DNA of 11,333 nt. Source: Actinomycetes bacterium (lineage in GTDB: Bacteria; Actinomycetota; Actinomycetes; S36-B12; UBA10799). Each line of letters opens with the position of its first letter. Position 1 is the stretch's first letter. The DNA is taken from the NCBI GenBank assembly GCA_029779995.1, contig JAKOZM010000562.1:1-11333 (forward strand). The letters are read 5' to 3'. This document shows, piece by piece, positions 1-7,916 of this stretch. Under the pieces are notes generated by a model. The model saw nothing but the letters and a program-made list of their open reading frames with translations. It did not search any database and was not told the DNA's origin. A program made the translations under genes and the position numbers.

Positions 1-195
1 GGCGAAGATACGGGGTCCTTAGACGCGATGCTGTCCAAGATCTCGGACTTCTATGACGCGGAGGTAGAAGCCACGACGGAGGCGCTGACGTCACTGATCG
101 AGCCGCTGATGATCGCGGTCGTGGGAGGGATCGTGGGCGCCATGATCATCGCTCTCTACATGCCGATCTTCAAGATCTACGACTTAATACAATAG
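1..195 (+). CDS. pilC: PilC/GspF-type inner-membrane platform protein (C-terminal end only)
   Basis: The 5' end lies outside the window; frame 1 gives 64 codons ending in TAG at 193-195. The segment has a soluble helix (GEDTGSLDAMLSKISDFY), then the family's terminal part: LTSLIEPLMIAVVGGIVG followed by AMIIALYMPIFKIYDLIQ. The 'hIEPhhI...G.IhG.hhhAhYhPIF' block is the hallmark last transmembrane helix of PilC/GspF (T2SSF) proteins. These proteins form the inner-membrane platform on which the assembly ATPase drives pilin or pseudopilin polymerisation. The stop follows the motif at the usual distance, so the protein looks complete at its C-terminus. In pilus operons pilin or prepilin-peptidase genes often follow pilC; here the next DNA is a transposon end, so downstream pilus genes have probably been pushed away. 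Type IV pilus versus type II secretion cannot be told from this fragment. Confidence 0.9.
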   Translation, partial: GEDTGSLDAMLSKISDFYDAEVEATTEALTSLIEPLMIAVVGGIVGAMIIALYMPIFKIYDLIQ

Positions 196-201
196 TTGAA
201 A

Positions 202-280
202 TGTGAAGTGACATCCAACACTGCCCAATGACACGCATCTTGCCCAAGCGTTGCCCAAACTGACGACTATCTTGCCCAAG
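202..280 (+). repeat. Putative transposon end with tandem TnsB-binding-like direct repeats
   Basis: The heptamer TGCCCAA occurs at 222-228, 241-247, 252-258 and 273-279. Three copies close a longer direct repeat that opens with TGAC: TGACATCCAACACTGCCCAA (209-228), TGACACGCATCTTGCCCAA (229-247) and TGACGACTATCTTGCCCAA (261-279). The second and third share TGAC at the start and ATCTTGCCCAA at the end. The 252-258 copy is a partial unit. Tandem, closely packed sites of about 20 bases are what the tnsA-side end of Tn7 carries for TnsB. The array starts within 15 bases of the pilC stop and is non-coding. The alternative is an operator array for the mod-res promoter; the two roles need not exclude each other. 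Confidence 0.65.
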
Positions 281-402
281 GGGCCGAATCTCAGCGAGCG
301 CAAGGTGACTGGGCGACCGTGCTCGGCGCGCGAATTCGCTGTGCAAGTGGGCCAGCGTAGGGTCCCGCCGATAAAGTGCGTGCAAACAAGACCAACTTGA
401 TG

Positions 403-410
403 AGGGGGGG
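403..410 (+). promoter_or_regulatory. Ribosome binding site deciding the mod start
   Basis: AGGGGGGG lies four bases before GTG 415. Two other in-frame starts exist upstream, GTG 376 and ATG 400. Neither has a comparable purine-rich site before it, so GTG 415 is preferred; ATG 400 would place this G-run inside the coding region. Confidence 0.55.
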
Positions 411-414
411 CACT

Positions 415-2307
415 GTGGCTGACCGCACCCGTGTTCAGTTGACCTGGAGAAACAAGGATCTTGCACTTCTGAGCCACGGAGCGTCGAGTTACGAGTGGGT
501 GGAGCCCAGCGACTGGCGGGTGAGCGAGATTCGACTTCTCGAGAACCCCGAACAGGTTGGCGAACTATCCAACAATTTGCTCATCGTTGGCGATGCGTTA
601 CACGGACTGAACGCCCTGAACGCGATTCCTGAGTACGTGGCCCGCTATAAGGGCAAGGTTCGCCTTTGCTACATAGACCCACCCTTCAACACGAAGCAAG
701 CCTTCGCCCAGTACAACGACAACCTTGAGAACTCGATCTGGTTAACGATGTTCCGGGACCGACTCCGCCAGATCAAGCCGTTGTTGTCTGAGGATGGCTC
801 CGTCTGGGTGCACCTCGACGACAACCAGACTCACCGCGCGAGGGCAGTGCTCGACGAGGTGTTCGGGAACGAGAACTTCGTTACCACCGTAGTCTGGGAG
901 AAGGCGCAAGGGTCCAGAAATGACACGGACATCTCGGCAGCCCACGACTACATTCACGTGTACGCCTCGAACGCCAAGGTGTGGAGCAAGCGGCGCAACC
1001 TATTGCCAAGACAGGAGCACCAACTTGCTCGCTATCAGAACCCCGACCAAGACCCGCGTGGGCCCTGGAGGCAGGGAGACAACGGGACCGCGAAGAGCGG
1101 AAGCGAGCGCTCTCGCTTTCCGATTGAGTTGCCCTCTGGGCGGATAGTGACGCCACCAGAGGGCACGTACTGGCGGTTCTCGGAGTCATCCTTCAAGAAG
1201 GCGCGCGAGGAGGATCGCGTGTGGTTTGGCGCGAAGGGCGACTCAATGCCGGTCATCAAGCGCTACCTGAGTGAGGTACAGGATGGCGTTGTCCCTCGAA
1301 CATGGTGGCCAGCAACGGAGGTCGGGTCCAACCAATCGGCGAAGCGTGACCATCTCCGCAAGATGCTGCCGGACCGGCCCCCCTTTGACACACCAAAGCC
1401 GGAGCCGTTGCTGGCTCGCATTCTCACGATCTCAACTGACCCGGGCGATGTCGTCCTTGACTGTTTCGCCGGTTCGGGAACCACGATGGCGGTCGCGCAG
1501 AAGATGGGGAGGTCCTGGGTCGGGGTCGAGATGATGCCCAAGACCGTCGACGACTACATCGAACCCAGGTTGCAGAAGGTCATCGACGGAACGGACCGTG
1601 GAGGGATTTCTCAGCGGCTGGACGTCGTCCCCACTGCCCAACTACCCGATGGGGTCGCAGTCGAAGATGTGAAGACCTGCCTGTCGGTGCTTCGCAAACT
1701 CATCAAGGATGATCTCATTGAGGGTCTCGAACCACCGAAAGTGAAGAAGGCCCAGCAGGGGCCAGTGGGAGCCTTCATAGACACTTTCAACACCGACACG
1801 GAGGTGCGCGCTGCCTTTCTGAAAGCGTTTGGCAGCAAGATTTCCTCGTTTGCCAAGACAGAAAGCCACGCCATTTCGCTGTGGGATGGCGGTGGCGGCT
1901 ACACCAAGGTCGAGGTTGCCGATTCCGTGTTCGAGGAGATCGGCGGGCGGATCGTCCTGGCCGACTGGGCGACGGGTGGGGAACTCGCCGAGGCAGTCGC
2001 CGCCCAGTTGCGCTTTCCGTACGAGCCGAAAGGCCCGTTCGCCGGGCGCAAAGGCAGACAACTGCTCGCTGTCATTGATGGCATGCTCACGGAGTCCCTG
2101 GTCGACTACTTGCTTGGCTACGCCGAGGATGACGAGACGCTGGTTGTTGTGGCCCAGTCGTTAACCCCAGACGCGGGAGAGTATCTGCGGGCGCGGCGCA
2201 AGGGTTCCCGAGCGCGGAAGATTCCGCGGGACCTTGCGCACATTTCACGTCGCAGTGAACGCCATGACCTTTCCGAGACTGTCGTTGAGGGGAAAGAAGA
2301 TGCCTAA
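415..2307 (+). CDS. mod: Type III restriction-modification DNA adenine methyltransferase (Mod)
   Basis: This 630-residue protein should transfer a methyl group from S-adenosylmethionine to the N6 of adenine in the system's recognition site. In type III systems it also supplies sequence recognition to the Res partner. Visible motifs are the catalytic DPPF in YIDPPFNTKQAF (residues 88-91) and, much later, the cofactor loop DCFAGSGTT (FAGSG at 351-355). Catalytic motif before cofactor motif, with a recognition region between them (about 150-330), is the beta-class order used by EcoP1I/EcoP15I Mod proteins. HLDDNQTHRARAVLDEVFG, right after the catalytic part, is typical of the family. About 240 residues follow the methyltransferase core; they include a conserved-looking block (GRKGRQLLAVIDGMLTESLV) whose role I do not recognise. 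The gene overlaps res by 8 bases, implying coupled translation. The sequence specificity cannot be predicted by eye. Sampled GC is well below that of tnsC and tniQ. Confidence 0.9.
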   Translation: MADRTRVQLTWRNKDLALLSHGASSYEWVEPSDWRVSEIRLLENPEQVGELSNNLLIVGDALHGLNALNAIPEYVARYKGKVRLCYIDPPFNTKQAFAQYNDNLENSIWLTMFRDRLRQIKPLLSEDGSVWVHLDDNQTHRARAVLDEVFGNENFVTTVVWEKAQGSRNDTDISAAHDYIHVYASNAKVWSKRRNLLPRQEHQLARYQNPDQDPRGPWRQGDNGTAKSGSERSRFPIELPSGRIVTPPEGTYWRFSESSFKKAREEDRVWFGAKGDSMPVIKRYLSEVQDGVVPRTWWPATEVGSNQSAKRDHLRKMLPDRPPFDTPKPEPLLARILTISTDPGDVVLDCFAGSGTTMAVAQKMGRSWVGVEMMPKTVDDYIEPRLQKVIDGTDRGGISQRLDVVPTAQLPDGVAVEDVKTCLSVLRKLIKDDLIEGLEPPKVKKAQQGPVGAFIDTFNTDTEVRAAFLKAFGSKISSFAKTESHAISLWDGGGGYTKVEVADSVFEEIGGRIVLADWATGGELAEAVAAQLRFPYEPKGPFAGRKGRQLLAVIDGMLTESLVDYLLGYAEDDETLVVVAQSLTPDAGEYLRARRKGSRARKIPRDLAHISRRSERHDLSETVVEGKEDA

Positions 2308-4810
2308 GACTCATCCTGAGGTGCCGTTCGACTCGGCGCTGATCGACCAAGTCGCTGCCAGACTGGACTTGCGGATTCCGAACAAGGAGGCTCTCGAGGC
2401 TGTCGCCCTGGAGTTGTCTGAAACGGGCGGCAACTCCTGGTATGGAATCTGCGATCTGGCCACCGCCGTCGGAAAGACGTACCTCGCCGCGGCATTCATT
2501 GACTACCTTGCACTGTCAGAAGCCCAGGTGCGTAACTTCCTATTCGTCGTCCCCAACAAGACCGTTTTCCGGAAGACGATTGACAACTTCAGCCCTGCTA
2601 ACAGGCGCTCCCTGCTCGATGGGATGGCTGTACAGCCAGTGGTGATCCACCCCGAGAACTTCAACGCCGGTTGGGTCGCGGCGGAGTTGGAGAACCCTGA
2701 CTCCGTGAAACTCTTCATCTTCAACATTCAACAGTTGATTGAGCCCACTGGTGATTTGCGCCGCCGCACACGCGACGATGACAACGAGAATCTCGGGGCG
2801 AGCCTGTACACCCTGTTGTGTGAACAGGAAGACCTGGTCGTCCTGTCGGACGAACACCACATGTACGCGCCAAAGGCGGAGGTCTACTCGGCAACGATCA
2901 ATACGCTGGATGCGATGGCGGTGATCGGCCTCACCGCCACTCCAGATACTGCGCAGCGGGACGCGGTTGTTTACAACTACCCACTCGCCAGGGCAATCGC
3001 TGATCGCCTTGTGAAGACTCCGTGTATTGCCGGACGCAGTGACAACAGGCACGACCGGGAAACCAGGTTCAGGGACGCTCTCGTCCTACTTGATGCGAAG
3101 AAGACGGCAGCCGACCAGTATGCGGAGTCGACGGGTCAGCGCACTGTCAACCCCGTCCTTCTGGTGGTCTCGGAAAGCATCGAACAAGCCGACGAGGTCG
3201 GCGACCGACTGCGACAAGACGACCTTTTCGGTGGGAACGGTGCGGTGCTCGTCGTCCACTCCAATTCCGATGACGAGGACCTTGATCGTTTGGCGGAAGT
3301 CGAAGATCCTGATAGCCCGGTGCGAGTGATAGTTTCCGTCCAGATGCTGGGCGTCGGATGGGATGTCAAGAACGTTTACGTGATTCTCTCCTTGCGATCA
3401 TCAGTGTCGGACGCACTCACTGAGCAGACTCTGGGCCGGGGCCTGCGTTTGCCCTGGGGTCAATACACAGAGAGTGAAATGCTTGACACGGTAGAAGTCC
3501 TAGCCCACGAGCAGTACAAGAAACTACTCGAACAGACCGACAGGATTCTTGAAGGCCTCACGCGAGAAGGAAAGATCGACTCGAAGAAGGCCGAGGATGC
3601 CCGAAAGCGGGCCGCAGCGAAGCGGGCCGCTCAGGAAGCCGAAGCCCAACGTGAGCGTGCAGCGGCAGAGCAGACGCAGCCAGGGGATGAACAATCCACA
3701 GAGTCCGAAGACGCTCACGGTGCTGCGGAACACCTGTCGGATGCACCCGACGCATCCTCGGAAACAGGTGAGAGCGCAGACAACCCCAGTGAGTTCTTCC
3801 ATCTCAAAGATGTCGAGGAACGCAAAACCGAGGCTACAAAGGCCGCCGAGAGCATCGACAACAACAAGGTCGTTCAGCCGCGAGCAGACGGTGGCGTGCG
3901 ACTACCAGTTGTTACGTCGGAGGCCAAGCCGAAAACCCTGAACCTCACCGAGATGAAAAGCGACCGATTCGAAAGGTACGGTCAGCAGATTGGCTCAGGA
4001 GAGGCAGCCGCCCTCCTCCGCGAGATTCTCAACGTCGAGAAGAACGCTGACGGGAACTACACACTTGCTTCAAAGCCAGGGCAACTGTCGCTTGCAGCGG
4101 CCCAACCGACGCTGCCGTCAGGTTCCGTACAGGATGAAATTGTCACCGCGATCCTTGGCTCAGAGTTCGTACCGGCGACGGCCCAAAACGTGTCGGCGGC
4201 CAACCGTCTGGCAAAGGCGATGATTGAGGGCGCGGGTGATGAGACCCGGCTCGTCGCGGAACTCCCTGCTGCGATTGACATCGCCTTGGGCAGCATCCGC
4301 GAGTTCTACAACAACCTTGAACCCGAGTTCACTAACACAGTGCGCATGGAGGACTTCAAGCCGATTCGCGCCAACTACCGCCCGGTAGTCACGAACCGGT
4401 TCGCTGACTTCAGTCGCTCCGACGCCTACTCAGGTTGGACAAAGGGCCTCTACCCAATCGCGTGGTTCGACTCTGATCCCGAACGTGCGTGCGCGAATAT
4501 TCTGGAAGGCGATGACCAGGTCGATGTTTGGGTGAGGCTCGAACGCGGTGACACCCCAGTCACCTGGAACGCCGGTGTTTACCAGCCGGACTTCTATGTG
4601 AGAACCACCGACGGAAAGAACTGGATGGTGGAGGTCAAGGCTGACAAGGACCTTCCGCTTGAGACTGTGCAGCGCAAGAAGAATGCCGCCGAAATCTGGG
4701 TCAACCTCGTCTCAGACAGCGGGTTCGGTGACTGGCGCTACGCCCTCATCCCAGAGAGCACGGTCAAGAATGTGAACACCTTCCGCCAGATGTGCAAAGG
4801 AAAGCGCTAG
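2300..4810 (+). CDS. res: Type III restriction endonuclease subunit (Res): superfamily 2 helicase plus nuclease
   Basis: This 836-residue protein is the cleavage and translocation subunit that would act with Mod on unmethylated DNA. Helicase motifs run in order: motif I ATAVGKTY (about 54-61), motif II DEHH (184-187), motif III TATP (212-215), and motif VI QTLGRGLR (376-383). Near the C-terminus, QPDFYVRTTDGKNWMVEVK gives a PD-(D/E)xK nuclease centre with D764, E778 and K780. Between helicase and nuclease lies a highly charged Ala/Glu/Lys/Arg-rich then Ser/Asp-rich stretch (about 427-515), probably coiled coil followed by a disordered linker. The total is shorter than the roughly 970 residues of EcoP15I Res. 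ATG 2300 is chosen over an in-frame upstream start at 2234 because it follows GAGGGGAAAG and gives the short overlap with mod expected of a coupled pair. Both nuclease and helicase motifs look intact, so the system is probably active. Confidence 0.88.
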   Translation: MPKTHPEVPFDSALIDQVAARLDLRIPNKEALEAVALELSETGGNSWYGICDLATAVGKTYLAAAFIDYLALSEAQVRNFLFVVPNKTVFRKTIDNFSPANRRSLLDGMAVQPVVIHPENFNAGWVAAELENPDSVKLFIFNIQQLIEPTGDLRRRTRDDDNENLGASLYTLLCEQEDLVVLSDEHHMYAPKAEVYSATINTLDAMAVIGLTATPDTAQRDAVVYNYPLARAIADRLVKTPCIAGRSDNRHDRETRFRDALVLLDAKKTAADQYAESTGQRTVNPVLLVVSESIEQADEVGDRLRQDDLFGGNGAVLVVHSNSDDEDLDRLAEVEDPDSPVRVIVSVQMLGVGWDVKNVYVILSLRSSVSDALTEQTLGRGLRLPWGQYTESEMLDTVEVLAHEQYKKLLEQTDRILEGLTREGKIDSKKAEDARKRAAAKRAAQEAEAQRERAAAEQTQPGDEQSTESEDAHGAAEHLSDAPDASSETGESADNPSEFFHLKDVEERKTEATKAAESIDNNKVVQPRADGGVRLPVVTSEAKPKTLNLTEMKSDRFERYGQQIGSGEAAALLREILNVEKNADGNYTLASKPGQLSLAAAQPTLPSGSVQDEIVTAILGSEFVPATAQNVSAANRLAKAMIEGAGDETRLVAELPAAIDIALGSIREFYNNLEPEFTNTVRMEDFKPIRANYRPVVTNRFADFSRSDAYSGWTKGLYPIAWFDSDPERACANILEGDDQVDVWVRLERGDTPVTWNAGVYQPDFYVRTTDGKNWMVEVKADKDLPLETVQRKKNAAEIWVNLVSDSGFGDWRYALIPESTVKNVNTFRQMCKGKR

Positions 4811-4905
4811 GACTCCAGCCGGAGCCGTCACCTCCCGTACTCGACGCCACGGATTTGTCGTGGGTCCCCCGCATACTCCTTACGTCGGAGATGAGCGGAG
4901 GAGCG
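4811..4905 (+). other. Gap between res and tnsA; no convincing promoter or terminator
   Basis: These 95 bases are the only sizeable gap inside the gene run. A 5-bp stem (CCACG 4847-4851 with CGTGG 4859-4863, loop of 7) is present but has no U-tract, so it is a poor terminator. I found no -35/-10 pair with acceptable spacing. The tnsA reading frame stays open through the gap back to 4792, so a longer tnsA product starting inside it is formally possible. If this is the junction where cargo was inserted next to tnsA, it is the place where a separate tns promoter would be expected. Confidence 0.3.
4897..4901 (+). promoter_or_regulatory. Ribosome binding site deciding the tnsA start
   Basis: GGAGG is followed by AGCG and then ATG 4906. 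In-frame ATG codons also occur at 4891 and 4792, but neither has as good a site before it. The 4792 start would lie inside the end of res. Confidence 0.6.
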
Positions 4906-5697
4906 ATGAAGACGATTCTCGGAGCCGGGAACAGTGACCATGGGGAGACGCGGCTGGAATGGGTGCCAGAGGAAGGGTCTCCGTCGCACGTAGCGACTCT
5001 CTTCAACCTCATGGATTCCCCGGTCGACTGGGCGGTCGCCAGTCCGATCAGGGTGCCTGTGTTCTACCGTGGCCAGTCAAGCAAGCCGGGCTACTACTGG
5101 ACGGCCTCGCTTGGGCGGCACATCACCTACGAGTCCAAGGCAGAGCGCGCCTATCTGATGGAACTGGACTGGGCTGGAACTGCGACCGGTATTCTGCCGC
5201 AGCCGTTCCGGCTGCACTTCCCCCGGGACGCCCGCCCGTTCAGACACATCCCCGACTTCCTCACCCAACACGCTGACGCCTCGCACGAGGTGGTGGACGT
5301 CAAGGGCGCCAGGCAGCAGGACAGGCCATTGAACAAGTTGACGTTCGATCTGACGCGTGAGGTGTGTGCCGAGTTGGGGTTCGGGTTCACCGTGTATGCC
5401 GGGCCGACCACAATCACGGACTCTAACCTGGCGTTCCTCGCCGGGTACCGCGTCCCGGGCGCTGCGGTACTGGACGAGTACCTGCCCGCCCTCGTTGACG
5501 CCGTTGATGGCGGTGAGCCGACGGTCGCCGAGGCGAACAAGCGGCTGATGGGCGCGGGTGTGATGCCTGCCACGGCGCCAGCCGTTGTGTGGCGGGCCAT
5601 GTGGAAACGGCTGGTCACCTGCGACCTGCTTTCGCCGCTCACCTCATCGATGCGTATCCGTTTGTCCGTCCCGGCTGCCTTGGAGGGAGCGGCATGA
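4906..5697 (+). CDS. tnsA: TnsA-like heteromeric transposase endonuclease subunit
   Basis: The 263-residue product is expected to cut the 5' ends of the transposon while TnsB cuts and joins the 3' ends, giving cut-and-paste movement rather than cointegrates. The restriction-endonuclease-like centre is visible as YESKAERAYLMELDW (E76 or E80), RHIPDFL (D117) and EVVDVKGAR (D131, K133). This matches the E...PD...(D/E)xK pattern of TnsA (E63, D114, K132 in Tn7). The C-terminal part (about 205-255, NKRLMGAGVMPATAPAVVWR onward) resembles the small helical winged-helix-like region that contacts TnsC in Tn7. The start at 4906 is set by GGAGG at 4897; a 301-residue form from 4792 would add residues of low similarity to anything I recognise. 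The stop overlaps the tnsB start (ATGA), so the two subunits are probably made together. TnsA presence separates this element from Tn5053/Tn402-type TniABQ elements. Confidence 0.85.
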   Translation: MKTILGAGNSDHGETRLEWVPEEGSPSHVATLFNLMDSPVDWAVASPIRVPVFYRGQSSKPGYYWTASLGRHITYESKAERAYLMELDWAGTATGILPQPFRLHFPRDARPFRHIPDFLTQHADASHEVVDVKGARQQDRPLNKLTFDLTREVCAELGFGFTVYAGPTTITDSNLAFLAGYRVPGAAVLDEYLPALVDAVDGGEPTVAEANKRLMGAGVMPATAPAVVWRAMWKRLVTCDLLSPLTSSMRIRLSVPAALEGAA

Positions 5698-7904
5698 ACA
5701 TCTCACGAACGAACCGATTGGAGCCCGGCATCTTCGTAACCTTCCGCGGAGGCACCTGGCGGGTGGCGGGCCTGTCAGCCACCACCGTGCACCTGGCCCC
5801 GTACGAAACCGATCAGGCGCCGGAGGTATGGCTCGTCGCCGAGGTGTTGGCCGCCCACGACTTCCGAATCCTGTCTGACATGCACGGCGAGGCCCCACCG
5901 GCGACTGATGCCCGCGAATACGCGGACCGGTTCACACTGGACGGGCTGGACAGTGCTGAGAACGACGATCTGCGTGCCCGGCTCGATTGGGTGCTCCTGA
6001 TTCGTGACGGTCGACTGCCAGGCGAGCCCACGGATTCCGCACTGCAAGATTTGTCGGAGCGGCAGCGTACGATGGTGGTCGCCAAACGTTCCGGGGTTCC
6101 GGATCGCACCTTGCGCGAGTGGGTGAAACGGTACCGAGAGAGCGGACTGGCAGGATTGGTTGACCGGCGCGCCTCCCGCGACACCACCGCCTGGCTCACC
6201 ATCGACGCGAAATGGCGGGTGGCGTTCGACGCGGTGTTGGGTGACTACCCCAATCGCACCAAGGTGACGGACAAACTGCTGGTCGAGCAGGTGCGGGCTG
6301 AGGCTGCCGCCCGGTTCGGCCAGGATGTGCCAGAGGTCAGCGATCGGCAGTTGTTGCGCTACTTGCACGTGTTGGACCGGACCCGGCATTTGAGCAAGAA
6401 ATCGCAGCGGTCCCGGGCGAACGCCCCAGCCGGGGATCGCCGGTGGCAGCCGATTCGCGCGGCCCGCCCCGGCCAGGTCGTCGTCATTGACACGCAGCGG
6501 CTGGACGCGTTCGCCCTGGACGCGGTGAGTGGGGAGTGGCAGGTGGTGCAACTGCTCCTTGCGTTGGATTTGTTCTCCCGGAGCATCGTCGGGTGGCGGT
6601 TCACCGCGTGGGAGCCGAACGCTCAGGACGTGAAACTACTGCTCCGGTCGATCATTGCTCCTAAGGTTGCGGACCCGTCGTGGCCTGCCGAGGGCCTGTG
6701 GCGGTACACCGGGGTGCCCGACCGGGTGGTGGCTGGGCTATTGGACGCGGACCCGCTGCTGGATAGGGAGGACACCTCCGAGATGGCGGTCGCGGGGGTG
6801 CCGGTGCTGGTACCGGACGAGATCACGTTGGACCACGGCAAGAACTACATGTCGCAGGATGTGAAAGACGGCTGCGACCTGCTCGGGATCACGATTGGTT
6901 TGGCTCGGCCGTACACGCCGACGGACAAGGCGCACGTGGAGCGGGTGTTCGGCACGATCAACCACGGTTTCGTGCAACGCCTGCCCGGCTACAAAGGTCC
7001 GGACATTCACTCCCGTGGTGTCCGCAAGTACGTGGAGGACGGCGCCTTCTACACCCTCGATGAGATTGACGCGTTGTTTACCGCGTGGGTCGCTGTGGAG
7101 TACCAGAACGCCCCGCACGACGGGCTGCGGCATCCCTCGTTGCCGGGGGTGATGCTGAGCCCGAATCAGATGGTCGACTGGGCAATGACGACCAGCGGAT
7201 TCATCCCCGTACCGGTGGATATGCGGCTGCAGATTGAACTGCTCACCACCGAATGGCGCATGGTGTCCGATGCGGGCATCCGGTACAGCAATCTGCGGTA
7301 CGACTTCCCGGGGAACTCGTGGCTGGACACTTACCGGAACCGGCCCGGACTGACCGGCAGCAGGAAAGCCAAGAGTGGGGAGAACTTGTGGCGGATCAAG
7401 GTGGATCGTCGGGATCTGCGCCGCATCTGGTTCTTCGACTACACCAACCCGGACAACCCGACGCTGGGTGATGGGCAGTGGCGGGAGGTTCCGCTGCTGG
7501 ATGTTCCCGATGCGATCCCGTTCCAGGAACGCCACCTGCAGTACGCGAAACGCGTCGTCATTGAGAACGGTGGGAACGTCACCGACCGGGATGCGGTCGT
7601 GAAGGAACTGCGGCGGCTGCTGGCGACTATCGCGAACGTGGATACCGATGACATGTCCCGTGAGGTGAAACGGCTTGCTGCCCGCGCGTACGCCCAACAT
7701 CTGGCGGACGGTCAGTCCCGGGAAACCCGGCTGCTTGCCGACACCGCGAGCGGCAGCGACGACGAGTTCTTCGATGACACCTCCGACACGGCCAGTGGCG
7801 ACACGCAGCCGGAGGCCGGGGTCGGGGTGGCCCGGTTGCCGCAGCCGCTCCCGATGGATGAGGTCGATGAGTGGGACCCGTTCGGCGAGCCGGACATCGC
7901 GTAG
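5694..7904 (+). CDS. tnsB: TnsB-like DDE transposase/integrase
   Basis: This 736-residue protein should bind the repeats at the transposon ends and carry out 3'-end cleavage and strand transfer. The N-terminus has helix-turn-helix-type DNA-binding segments (ERQRTMVVAKRSGVPDRTLR, about 122-141). The integrase core carries D266 (VVVIDTQRLDAF), D380 (EITLDHGKNY) and E416 (KAHVERVFGTI), with 35 residues between the last two, the DD(35)E signature. A Mu-transposase-like beta-barrel region follows (about 500-600). The last roughly 50 residues form an acidic, probably flexible tail ending in DEVDEWDPFGEPDIA. In Tn7 and CRISPR-associated relatives the TnsB C-terminus contacts TnsC, so this tail is a candidate contact. 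ATG 5694 is chosen because GGAGGGAG precedes it by four bases and the start overlaps the tnsA stop; the frame is open upstream to 5589 but that part reads over tnsA. Catalytic residues are intact. Confidence 0.92.
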   Translation: MNISRTNRLEPGIFVTFRGGTWRVAGLSATTVHLAPYETDQAPEVWLVAEVLAAHDFRILSDMHGEAPPATDAREYADRFTLDGLDSAENDDLRARLDWVLLIRDGRLPGEPTDSALQDLSERQRTMVVAKRSGVPDRTLREWVKRYRESGLAGLVDRRASRDTTAWLTIDAKWRVAFDAVLGDYPNRTKVTDKLLVEQVRAEAAARFGQDVPEVSDRQLLRYLHVLDRTRHLSKKSQRSRANAPAGDRRWQPIRAARPGQVVVIDTQRLDAFALDAVSGEWQVVQLLLALDLFSRSIVGWRFTAWEPNAQDVKLLLRSIIAPKVADPSWPAEGLWRYTGVPDRVVAGLLDADPLLDREDTSEMAVAGVPVLVPDEITLDHGKNYMSQDVKDGCDLLGITIGLARPYTPTDKAHVERVFGTINHGFVQRLPGYKGPDIHSRGVRKYVEDGAFYTLDEIDALFTAWVAVEYQNAPHDGLRHPSLPGVMLSPNQMVDWAMTTSGFIPVPVDMRLQIELLTTEWRMVSDAGIRYSNLRYDFPGNSWLDTYRNRPGLTGSRKAKSGENLWRIKVDRRDLRRIWFFDYTNPDNPTLGDGQWREVPLLDVPDAIPFQERHLQYAKRVVIENGGNVTDRDAVVKELRRLLATIANVDTDDMSREVKRLAARAYAQHLADGQSRETRLLADTASGSDDEFFDDTSDTASGDTQPEAGVGVARLPQPLPMDEVDEWDPFGEPDIA

Positions 7905-7916
7905 GGGGAAATGACG

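Noticed and set aside
335..363. Possible mod promoter: TTCGCT, 17 bases, TAGGGT
   Set aside because: The -35 hexamer matches consensus at only three positions. Such pairs are common by chance, so it is not listed as a feature.
1634..1641. TGCCCAA inside mod
   Set aside because: A single heptamer within coding sequence with no TGAC partner; chance occurrence.
4847..4863. Terminator between res and tnsA
   Set aside because: The stem is only 5 bp and no T-run follows.
5589..5693. Longer tnsB start giving a 771-residue product
   Set aside because: The extra 35 codons overlap the end of tnsA in another frame and show no family similarity. ATG 5694 has a good ribosome site and a standard ATGA overlap.
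6738..7700. Long reverse-strand open frame opposite tnsB
   Set aside because: It is a mirror of a GC-rich real gene; its composition (His/Val/Arg/Pro/Gln-rich) and lack of motifs mark it as a shadow. The same applies to the reverse frame at 7941-8954 opposite tnsC.
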